Source: Hirsutella rhossiliensis (lineage: Eukaryota; Ascomycota; Sordariomycetes; Hypocreales; Ophiocordycipitaceae). From it: DNA of 64,000 nucleotides. Made by a program: the position numbers and the translations under genes. Shown here piece by piece: positions 11,629 through 21,060 of this stretch. Under the pieces are notes generated by a model that saw nothing but the letters and a program-made list of their open reading frames with translations, was not told the DNA's origin and searched no databases. The stretch covers positions 1,178,001-1,242,000 of the forward strand of contig NW_025408671.1 in NCBI RefSeq assembly GCF_020360975.1, written 5' to 3'. Positions within the stretch are counted from its first letter, which is position 1. The number at the start of each line of letters is the position of its first letter.

Positions 11629-12011
11629 CTTGATATGCGACAAAGAGCCTAAAATATGCTGACCCTCACCGGAGGTGGGGAGGGTGTAACACAGTCCGAA
11701 GGATGTATCTCGATCATGTGTATGTTGGATTGGAGAGAAGGTTTGATGAGGAAGGATGACGGACTACGAGCTGGCGACATGGTGCGGCGTTGGCAGGCCG
11801 ACACAGAGTGGGGCCGCAGGACACATTCTGACCAGTCCCCGGTGAGTGGGGACACAAGACCTATCTGACCAATGAGAATGGAGGAACTACTTTCGAGTTA
11901 TCCTCGTATCGAAGTCCTTCGGACTGAATTAGTACTTGTCGGCGGACCAGGGCAGCCACGTTGGGGGACCTGGAGAAGGGATCCCTGGCCTATGTAACAG
12001 GAACGCATGAA
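11629..12011. other. Un-RIPed spacer without a supported gene
   Basis: Frames of about 70 codons overlap on both strands at 11,649-11,868. Neither shows a domain, and two overlapping open frames of this size are expected by chance here. Nothing else recognisable was seen. Confidence 0.55.
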
Positions 12012-12093
12012 GACTTCCTGAGTAAGGAAGGCTACCACTTTATGCGTGGGCATAGCCACATATGCGTGGGTAAAGCCTCTTACTCAGGAGGTC
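12012..12093. repeat. Inverted repeat with internal direct repeats
   Basis: GACTTCCTGAGTAAGG (12,012-12,027) pairs with CTTACTCAGGAGGTC (12,079-12,093). Inside, TATGCGTGGG occurs twice (12,041-12,050 and 12,061-12,070). It could fold as a stem-loop in RNA or be a small repeat relic. Confidence 0.7.
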
Positions 12094-12117
12094 CCCAGAT
12101 GTCCCTAAGACCTCGTG

Positions 12118-12125
12118 TATAAATA
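12118..12125 (+). promoter_or_regulatory. TATA-box-like motif
   Basis: TATAAATA lies in un-RIPed DNA just after an inverted repeat, followed by AGCCCC. This is a consensus TATA box, but no gene follows; the next ATG (12,158) opens only a short frame. It may be a promoter relic or serve a non-coding transcript. Confidence 0.35.
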
Positions 12126-12221
12126 GCCCCTTCAGACTGCCCCTTTAGAGAGAGAACATGCATCTTGAACCTAGCTGTGTGACCCCCTTATTCCGATGTG
12201 TATTGACATAACATTTCACCG

Positions 12222-12479
12222 ACAGATACATATCGATGAGGGTTTTCGATACGGGGGTACATCGTATCGATATTAAAAGCATGGAAAGACCCATTTCCAT
12301 ACTCTTAGCGTAAGCCGTTCAGTGCGGTTTATTAGGATTTAGTGGCTGACTGGCCTATCTGTTTAGTGGTTAAGCCCCTAAACGTTTATGCCAAGGGTAT
12401 GGAAAAGTATATTTCCATACTTTTTAATATCGATAAGATGTACCCCCGTATCGGAAAACCCCGTCGATACGTATCGTTG
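12222..12479. mobile_element. MITE-like element with long terminal inverted repeats
   Basis: About 258 bp whose two ends are inverted copies over about 80 bases. Both arms hold GATACGGGGGTACATC, ATCGATATTAAAA and TTTCCATAC blocks in opposite orientation. The middle has no coding capacity. A possible 4-bp duplication ACCG flanks it (12,218-12,221 and 12,480-12,483), but the outermost bases pair poorly, so ends and superfamily are open. It keeps CA and TG, meaning it escaped RIP or is below RIP's length threshold. A non-autonomous DNA element is the best reading. Confidence 0.75.
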
Positions 12480-12483
12480 ACCG

Positions 12484-12694
12484 GCCTGACTCATAATTAG
12501 AAATCAATACGTTCATTTAGTCTGCAAGACTTGCAAGGCCCCTTTATTGCTCCTTCGAGACCAGGCTCGTTGCCTTTTGCGCCCTTGTCCAGGAGATTGC
12601 CATCTTTTCTCAGGCGCTTAAAATTCCGCACCGATCCTCCGGGAGACTTAGTCATGGAACTTCTGCTCGCGTTGCCTGGTATGTCGTGAAGACC
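12484..12694. other. Un-RIPed spacer between the MITE and R1
   Basis: Normal base composition and no ORF of note. Nothing recognisable. Confidence 0.5.
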
Positions 12695-13915
12695 CTCGAG
12701 GAGAATACTAACAGAATCTTATAGTGATATTGACTAGATTGCGATGAGGGAGAGTGAAATCCAATTCAATCGTCCTGTCCGCCATCGATGGAGCCGTGGG
12801 CCTCTACTCGATGGCAGGCACTAAATAAAGTGACCTAGAATGTAAGTCTAGGAGAACAGTTCTCCTTCCCGTCGCTACGAGAGGAAGAGTGTTTAGCCTC
12901 TCGAAGATCGCTTAGTGCTAGTGTCGGCTGCGTGTCGGTTATAGGTGACTCTATAATCTTATCTTGCGTATGTTTATCGCCACGGCTCGCGTCCTTATAT
13001 TAGGTTACGGTGTCTAAAACCTCTAATATTAGCGATTTAGGATATAGAAGCCTGCCGAGAGCACGTAGTTAGCTAGTTTATCTATATATAATCGACTCCG
13101 TACCTAATAATCTCGTATACTCCTAGATCGTCGAGAGGGAGTTAGTCGATATAGTAGGCAGGAGGTTCTTCGTAGGATTCTATCGTTTATTGGCCTTCTA
13201 AGAGTGTAAGAATACGAGAATAATAGGGGACCAAGGAAACGGGGGTAGACTAGTGCTTAAGTTTCTCTATCCTCTATATAACTACGAACGAGCTATCCTA
13301 GATAAGCTTTTCCGTGACTCCTAATATAGGCTCTAGCAAATTATCCTATACGTTCTCTATAGTATAACTTTAGCTATCCTATAGTATCTTTAGCTAGTTA
13401 TCTTTTACGCCTTATTCCTCTTTTAGGATAGTAGTCCGCTATTACTTAGCTAATACTTATAAGCTACCTCCTAGAATAAATATCTAATAGTTAGCCCTAG
13501 CTTAACTAGGATACCTCTAGCTTCTATATCTATGCGCCGATTATATCCGAAGTTTCTTTAAATCTATTAGCACCTAACCTCCGAATAGGTACTAGGGCGA
13601 AGGGTAACTAGGCGGACCGCCTCGTCCGTATAACGCGAACTAGCCCGTAGCTCTTCTATAGCGGGGTTTAGGGGGTAAGCGTAACGTAGGATTATGCCTA
13701 TTAAATTCTCTTCCCTCCGACTTAGCCCTAAGTACTAATATATATATATATATATAGGAAGGTCGGGATATAGCGAAGCCTTTAGCGTACGAAGCCTTAT
13801 AATAAAGAACGTTTACCTTCCTTAGTATTAGCCTTAAAAGAAGAAGGTAACCTCTATAAGACCTATATAGGAGTAAGCGGCTCCTAGGACGTGGTCTAAC
13901 CGACTAACTGACTCG
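12695..13915 (+). repeat. Dispersed repeat R1, copy A
   Basis: Direct copy of the sequence at 15,384-16,886; its right half also matches 32,430-33,034. Shared landmarks include GAATCTTATAGT, AAGTCTAGGA, the TAGGTGACTCT block, AGTCCGCTATT and the block with ACTAGCCCGTAGCTC. The left ~270 bp are un-RIPed; the rest is RIPed. No protein motif was recognised, so the element class is unknown. Confidence 0.82.
13738..13757. repeat. (TA)n microsatellite
   Basis: A run of alternating TA inside R1 copy A, at a place where copy B has none. It is probably an expansion in RIPed sequence. Confidence 0.75.
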
Positions 13916-15383
13916 CTACTCCTCTTATTAGGGAAACTTAGTAATATAGCCTAAGGTTTATTCGTTTTACCGGCTTAGACCTATTAGATAGCGTGTTAGT
14001 AATGCTTCTACCTATAGTAAGGGTTTAAGGTATTATACGCCTAAAGTGCTTAACTCCGGTAGATAGCTAGTTAACTTTAACTACTAGCTAGAGTAACTAT
14101 TCTAGAGAAAGCACGGGGCTAAGAGGCATCTCGTAGTTATAAAAGTAGGGTAGTATAACCCTTAAAGGAGCTTATTAGAGATTAATAAATTAAATTATTA
14201 GCCCCCTTTTTACTCTCTATTTCGTTATATATATACGCCTTATATAAGGAAAGCCTACTAATTTACCTTATAGGGTAGGAAAAGCGAGATATCGCGATAC
14301 TTCTAAGCTCTACCTAAGTATCGATTTATAAATTATATAGTACTAAGCGTAGTTTCGTTTCTTATCTATATAGGGGTAGCCGGGCACCTTAACCGTGGTT
14401 TATAGTTAGTATACGATTAGGGGCATAAATATAGTTCGGAGCCGCTATTTATAATACGCCCTATACTTAGCCCTATCCTATCCCTCCGCTTATAAGGCGT
14501 TATTAAAAACTAGACCGCTAGTATAGATATTTATTTATCTAGCTATTATACTATCTTTCCTAGTACTTCTTCTAACTATATAATTTATTTAGTCTTAACT
14601 ATATACTCTACTTTCTAAGAGACGATATTATAAGCTAAATTTCCTCCTTTTAGCTCCTCTATATATTCGAAAGGTTCTTCGGCTACCTAGGAGCAGCCCG
14701 ATCTCTACTCCGATAGCACCGTAGCCGCTTAACGGCCCCGTTTCTAGGACTATAGTAAGAATAATAAAGGGGTCCTAGTTAGTACTATAGGCGAGTTAAA
14801 TATTACGAGTAAGCGTAACCCTAAGACGGTATATATAGAAAAGTATTTTAAGGTAATCGTTTTAAAGTTAACGGTAGTCTATATTACTATTAGCACTCTA
14901 CCTACGGCTATTTCCTTTTACTAGGCGTCCTAAGTTTAAGTAACGCGTAGATGCCCCGTTTAGGTTAATGCCGCTTAAAGTTATCCTTTTACGGTAAAAA
15001 GGGTAACGTATAGGTGCCTTCTAAAGTAGTAAATAAAGCCTTGCCTTCCGCGTAAATTATCTCGTATATATAACCTTTAGTTTAGTAATACTTTTCTTAA
15101 CTAACGTGCCTACTAATTTATATAAATTCTACTAGTTACCTAAAATTTATACTTTAAAGAAAGACTTCTTTAGACTTATAGAATAACTCGCTAAGGGCTA
15201 CTAAGAGTACTAACGCTTATATATAGAATTAATATTTAATAGAGAAGGCAGCTAAGGACTACTATTATTTAAAAGGCTAGTAAGGATACTAGATCTTATA
15301 CTCTTTGCTCTAAGATTAGTAAGTACGCTGCCTCTTACGCCCCTCTTTCCTAGGAGCTTACTATTATAGCGAACCTTAAGAGG
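13916..15383. other. RIPed sequence without recognised features
   Basis: Strong TpA excess and no motif that could be assigned on either strand. It lies between two R1 copies and could belong to a larger composite repeat. Confidence 0.55.
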
Positions 15384-16886
15384 AATACTAGGAGAATCTT
15401 ATAGTAATTTAAACTAGCTTATAAAGAGGAAGGCTAAAGTTTAGTTTAACTTATTTATCCTATCCGTTATTAATAGAACCGCTAGCCTCGACTCGTTCGT
15501 ATATATCGGACATCGCGACCTAAAATATAAGTCTAGGAGGACGATTTTCCTTCTTATCGCTATAGGAAAAAGAGTTATAAAGATATCTAGGTGCGAGCAC
15601 TAGATATATATTCGCTATTGCTAAGTAAAGAGGAAAGCCGAACTCTAGTTTAATTTATTTATCTTATTCGCTATCGATAGAACCGTTAGCCTTTACTCGA
15701 TCGTAAGTATCGGATACGGCGACCTAAAATATAAGTCTAGGAAGACGATTCTCCTTCCCGTCGCTATAAGAGGAAGAGTTATAAAGATAGCTAGGTACGA
15801 GCACTAGATATACCTCTACTATAGGTGACTCTGCAATCTCGCCTTACGCCTATTCGTCGCGACGGCCTACGCCGTTATATTAAGTTTCGGTATCCTAAAC
15901 CTCCGAGGTTAGTAAGGTAAGACGTAGAATCCTATCGATAGTATATATATAACTAGTTTATTTATAGGAAATCGACTTAGCGTAAAAGGGACTCGTATCT
16001 TCTTAAGTCGTTAAGGCAGAGTTAGTCGATATATAGATAAAAGGGCCTTTATTAGATCGTCCGCCGCTCGTTAGCCCTCGGAGACTATAAGAATAAGGAG
16101 AGTAATAAAGAAGAAGAATAAGTAAGCTAGTATCTATATTCCTCTGCTTTCTATACGAGTATAGAATAGGCTTCCTAGGTCGAGCTTATCTATAACCCTT
16201 AATATAAGCTCTAGTAAATTATCCCGTAAGTCCTTTATAATACGACCTTAGCTACTTTATATTAACTTTTAGCCGGGTTAACTTATATACCTTCCTCCTA
16301 TTTCGGGGTTATAGTCCGCTATTGCTTAGCTAATGCCTATAAGCTACCCCTTAAGGGGGACGTCTACTAGTTAGCCTAAGTCTTTAACTATCCCTTATAT
16401 TAAATAGTCTATATACCCCTAACTAAGATACTTCTAGCTTCTATATCTACGCGTCGATTATACCCTAAATCCTCTAGTAGCTAACTTCTAAATAGGCACT
16501 AGGACGAATCTCTAGAGTAACTAAGCGGACCGGCTCTCCCGAATTATAAAGACTAGCCCGCAGCTCCCCTATAGTAGGAGTTAGGGGGTAAGCGTAACAT
16601 AGGATTCCGCCTTTTAATTTCTCTTCCCTCGTCTTAGTATAGGAAGTGCTAGGGGGTAGCGAAGCTTATAAGGAAGGAAGCCTCGTAATAAGGGAAGGGC
16701 TACCTACGTCGGCATCTACCTTAAAAGAAGAAGGTAGCCTTTATAAGACCTACGTTAGCGGCTGCCGAGGTATAGATGTTTTATAATACTAGTTAGATAT
16801 AATAGTTATAAAATATTAGTAAATAGGTAGGGGCTTTAAAGCGAGCGGCTCCTAAGACTCGGTCTAGCTAACTAACTAACTTATTA
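15384..16886 (+). repeat. Dispersed repeat R1, copy B, with internal tandem duplication
   Basis: Matches copy A throughout, but is longer because a block of about 205 bp is present twice in tandem (units starting near 15,423 and 15,628). Both units carry ATAGAACCG, CCTAAAATATAAGTCTAGGA and a GAGTTATAAAGATA block. Copy A has this block once. Differences from copies A and C are mostly transitions. Confidence 0.82.
15423..15830 (+). repeat. Tandem duplication of about 205 bp inside R1 copy B
   Basis: Two adjacent units share CCTAAAATATAAGTCTAGGA, AGAGTTATAAAGATA and GCACTAGATATA. They differ by transitions, so the duplication came before at least one RIP cycle. Confidence 0.75.
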
Positions 16887-17373
16887 CGTTTACTTAGGGG
16901 CGAGTATTCTATTTCCTACTAATATAGGGTAAATATAACCCGTAAAATATAAATCTAACTATCCTTTATTTAAGCCCCTAGGAAGACTATAAGGGCTATG
17001 CTATAACTAGCACGCGGCTAGGTAAGAAGGTATAAAGCTATTATATATATCTTACTTATTCTTTCCCTAAGTACTTCCCTTACTAGTAAATCTAATAAGT
17101 TTTATTTATTTCCTTATTTTCCCTTTTACTAACCCTTATTCTTTCCCGATACTTAGTATTAGACCGATACTTTACTTATAAGACTATTTACTTAATTTTT
17201 ATTTTAATTTTACTTTCCTCCTTTACTAAGTAAGAAGAGTATATATATAAGCCTATAAGCTAAATATTAGCCCCTATAGTAAGTAATATAAACCTAGGTA
17301 ATACTATTAATAGGAATAGCCTTTTTTAATATAAGACTCTATCTCTCTTTCTTTGCTTTAGTAGAAGAATAGC
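16887..17373. other. RIPed AT-rich sequence upstream of the bZIP relic
   Basis: No motif recognised. It contains long pyrimidine-rich runs such as those at 17,040-17,230. It may include the former promoter of the bZIP gene. Confidence 0.5.
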
Positions 17374-18480
17374 TTAGTCCGAATTCGAGATAACTAAAGG
17401 AGATCGCGCGCCCGACGGAGAGAGTATATCTAGGAGCTCGAACAACGACTTAAGGTATACGAGCTCTAGGGCATCGAGGCTTCGACCGAGATCTAGATAG
17501 CCGCGAGGATAGTAGCTAAGGAGAATAAGTAGCTATAAGAGCTTCTTAATAGGAATAGCTTTAGTAACGGCTATATTACCTATTTCTTATACTTAGGCAC
17601 TTTCGTGCTACTTAATGCCGACTAAGGCTATCCTTTTTACGCCTATAACCCTAGGGCCGCTATCTAGTTATTAGAATAGCTCTTAATACCGCGTTAACTA
17701 GCCGGTCTAGATTAAGACTTCTCCCTCTCTTTACCGAGATAGTTATATTAGGAGCCCTTTACTACTAGCGGGTCGACGATAAGGTTATCTATCTAGGAGT
17801 CGTTATAGCTTACGACGTCCTCCTATAGCTATTAATATTATATAGGCATAGCTACTATAGTTATAGGCTTAGGGGTTTAATTTAAATACCTACTAATAAC
17901 CGCGTTTAGTTATAAAAGCACTATATAATAAGGTAGTATTTATTATAAGTATCTATTTCTATCGATACTAAATAGTCCTAGCTAACCTATAGCTATAATA
18001 TAGGCTATATTTATAGGCAACCGTCCGGTAATATACTTATAACGCTCTCTACTAATATATATATATTTAGACTTAACGATACTATATTATATTCCTTTAA
18101 AAAGCACCTCTAGCGGTTAATTCCTATACCTCGTTTAACGGTAAAAGTAGAAATATATATATTAATACTAGGAACTGCCTATAAATATAAATATTCTCTT
18201 TAAAGCTATAACCTATTCTATAACTATATTTTATAGAAACCTAGAGATTAAGGTAGTAGCTATTAGCTTTATAAGCCTATAGTTAATTAGTACTATAAAT
18301 CCGTTATCGTAGTAAACGTTAGCTAAGTACGCGTAAGCGAATATAATATAGCGAGGCATTTAAGTATATAGAGCCTAGATCTATCTTAGAACCTATAGTC
18401 TTAGTAGTTACGCGAACGTAAGACTCCGACTATTACCTATTATTTCCGCTACTACCTTAAGAGAGGTCTAGCTACCTAGT
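17374..18480 (+). pseudogene. bZIP transcription factor relic
   Basis: This is a DNA-binding regulator gene destroyed by RIP. In one frame, 17,386-17,556 reads RDN*RRSRARRREYI*ELE*RLKVYEL*GIEA, then AKEN and LL, where each star is a TAG or TAA from Gln. This is the basic region (N-x7-R type, with RRSRARRREY) and leucine zipper of a fungal bZIP subfamily. The frame continues for 150 or more codons with only RIP-type stops (SNGYITYFLYLGTFVLL, GYPFYAYNPRAAI), then becomes unclear after about 18,170, so the 3' end is uncertain. It is unusual here because it is not a transposon protein. It could be a duplicated gene caught by RIP, or cargo of a larger mobile element. Confidence 0.78.
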
Positions 18481-18559
18481 CTAGAGGGAAGAGCTACTTT
18501 AAGAGTAATAGTCTTTTATATATTATCCTATATAAAGCTTATAAGGTGCCGTAGCTAGC

Positions 18560-19641
18560 AATTAATTTAGGTTAAGTAGTGTCCGGTATAAGGCGCGCGT
18601 ATAGTATTCCTACCTATTTCTATTAAATATAATTTAGTATACCTATCTCGGCCTAATTCCTTCTTAAGGTACGTTTTAGCTCTAGTATACTAATAATACT
18701 TTAGTCGCCTCGGGCTTTAGCCTTATAGTATTAGGTTAAGCACTATAAAGTCCTAAACTTTCCTTAGCCCTAGTAGCGTATTTCTATAGCACCTACGCTA
18801 AGCCTTCTACTAAGCTTAAGTATCTAAACTATAATATATTAGCCGTCTTCTACGCTAAATTTTACCGATAGCGGATAAAGCTAGCCCTTATACTAAGGAT
18901 AAGCGAGTCTTTAACTTAGTAATATACGCCGAAGCACCCCTCGCGACCGCCCTTAAATATAACTATAACTTACCGGACTAGTATAAAGGCAGTAAACTAA
19001 GTAGAGTTTATGCCTTATATAAGAAGTAGCGAGAAGCCTTTATATCTAGTACGGTATAAGTCTAATAGAGGTCGGTATTTATATATATAGTAGCACTATT
19101 TAATATAAAGTAATTATATTCTAACCGCGATCGATACTATATATATTTAGTAGCGGGCTACTTACTATTATACGTTAATAAAAACGACCTAAAATCCTAT
19201 TTAAAGGTTTATATTATATCGTATAGGATATACCGGGGCTTTTAAAGCTTAGCTAATATTAAAGAGCTAAGTCCGTTCCTTAATATAATATATAAGCCGA
19301 GCCTACCGTATAAGAATAGGGCGACCGATTATAGTTAGATCGGTAAAGAGTTAGTCGTAGTTCGTTACTTTCCTAGTATATAGTCCCCCTTATCGGGAGT
19401 AGCGTAAGCGGATAGCCGTATAGTAAACGCGCCTTAGATATTGCCTACTATAGGCTTAACCGTTAGAGCCGTTACCTTATAGTTAATACCTATAATTAAC
19501 GCTCCCCGCGCTAATAGCTATAGCGATATAAGTCTTAAGGGCGCGATAGTCCGGTCTAAAGGTATAAGCGCTATACTAGGAAAGCCTATAACTATATATA
19601 TCGATAATAGTAGTAACGATTAGCTCTCTATATAATAGGTA
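18560..19641 (+). pseudogene. Unidentified ORF relic next to the bZIP relic
   Basis: A reading frame with mostly RIP-type stops can be followed in parts, for example PLNITITYRTSIKAVN near 18,940-19,000 and VVRYFPSIQSPLSG near 19,358-19,400. I do not recognise the protein. It lies downstream of the bZIP relic on the same strand and is cut by the left end of Gypsy-2. It may be a separate gene or part of a larger element. Confidence 0.35.
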
Positions 19642-19646
19642 GTAGG
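19642..19646. repeat. Target-site duplication of Gypsy-2, left (GTAGG)
   Basis: GTAGG directly before the 5' LTR; same at 26,631-26,635. Confidence 0.88.
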
Positions 19647-19832
19647 TGTAAGAGTCTTTAACTATTATAGGTAATAGGCTTAGGCCGCGGCCTAAGCTAT
19701 ATAGTTACGTACGGAGGGCCGGATCCCGTAAGTATAGGGGCGGGCCAGCCGCGTATAGAAGAGCTCTATATAGCTTATTAACATTATCCTACGGACGGCA
19801 CCTACGTATACGCCTCTACTTACTCCGTAATA
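19647..19832 (+). repeat. Gypsy-2 5' LTR
   Basis: 186 bp from TGTAAGAGTC to CCGTAATA (original end probably GTAACA). Pairs with 26,445-26,630. It contains a palindrome-like GGCCGCGGCC core. Confidence 0.92.
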
Positions 19833-19929
19833 GTATAAGCTATTAACTAATAGATCTAATAGATATCTCCCCGGAAAGGGTGCCGCTTCCCTAAGGGAGC
19901 ACCCCGCTACCCCCCGGGCGGATAGGAAG

Positions 19930-21060
19930 TATTATAGCTATCCTAGAAGCGATTAGAAGCGCGACGGCTAGCGAGAAGAACGAGGTTCTCGCTATACTAG
20001 GGGAGCCGTCTATAAGACTAGCGTTAACCCCTACGACCTTAGCAACACCGGTTACGGCGGCGGTACTACCGATATAGAAGCCGCTTCCCTAGCCGACTTA
20101 GGACGGCAAGCCTAAGTCCTTCTACTTCTTCCTTAGCCGGCTATAGACGAAGTTTATAATAGACGAGAAATAGGGCCTAAACGGCTGTCGTGATATAGCG
20201 TAGTATTCGCTCCTCTATACGCTGCCGGAGCCCTAGATATAGCGGATCTCCGGATTCTAGGATAAGGGCGGCCCTAGAGGTAGACGCGACCTATAGGACT
20301 TCTTCTAATACCTTATATATACGTTCGGCAACGTATAGGAGCGGGAGAAGGCGTAGGATAAGCTACGGACCCTTAAGTAGAGGGACGGGTAGACCTTTAG
20401 CGAATTCCTCCCCGACTTTAAAGAGACGCTCTTACGAGCAGCGGGAACCACGGTATAGGAAGATAGCGCGAAGCTTATATAGTTACGGAACTCGATTACG
20501 CTAGCCCTATAGGAGCTGCTTATCCCCGTAATTATGCCTACTAACTACGGCAAGTACGTAAGCCGGTTAATAAAGGTAGTATAGGGCTACGAGCAGACGC
20601 CGCGTTTCTAGAAGCTTCGTAAGCGCACGCCGTATAGCGGTAACGGGATCACCGCCCCTTTATAAGAGGAATAGCCGACTATCGATACTAACGGAGATAC
20701 CCTAATATCGGCTACCCGTATAGACCGAGCTAAACGCGGTAGGAAGTCGTCTTCGAATATCCCCTATACTATCCCGCTCTTTAAGCAGCGGGCGAAGTAG
20801 GTAATAAGCGAGGAAATCGGGAAAAGGAAGGCTAACGGCCGCTACCTACGTTACGGCGCGTCTATATACTTTATATTAAAATGCCCCTTCCTTTTAGCTA
20901 AGCGGCCTATAGTAGTTTAAGTAGCGAAGATAGAACCGCTCCTTGCCTTAGACGACGAAGAGGACTCCGCTCCCTTAGGCCCGGAGGAAAAAGAGTAGCT
21001 CTAGAGCAAAGACGGGCTCCGGAGCCCTAATTACTAGCACTAGCAAAGGAGAAGGAGGAA
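19930..21060 (+). pseudogene. Gypsy-2 gag relic
   Basis: This is the capsid protein of Gypsy-2. The frame reads KPKSFYFFLSRLQTKF, YTFGNVQEREKAQDKL-like and FSEFLPDFKETLLRAAG in the region 20,100-20,460, which fits the retrotransposon Gag capsid fold (the conserved W has become a stop). The later part is basic (RAKRGRKSSS) and then acidic (LALDDEEDSAPLGPEEKE) at about 20,940-20,996. No CCHC knuckle could be identified: the region near 20,880-20,930 reads KCPFLLAKRPIVVQ with one cysteine left. It is inactive because of stops. Confidence 0.65.

Noticed and set aside
11649..11868. Two overlapping open frames of about 70 codons on opposite strands in the un-RIPed island
   Set aside because: They overlap almost fully, show no domain, and this length is expected by chance at normal base composition.
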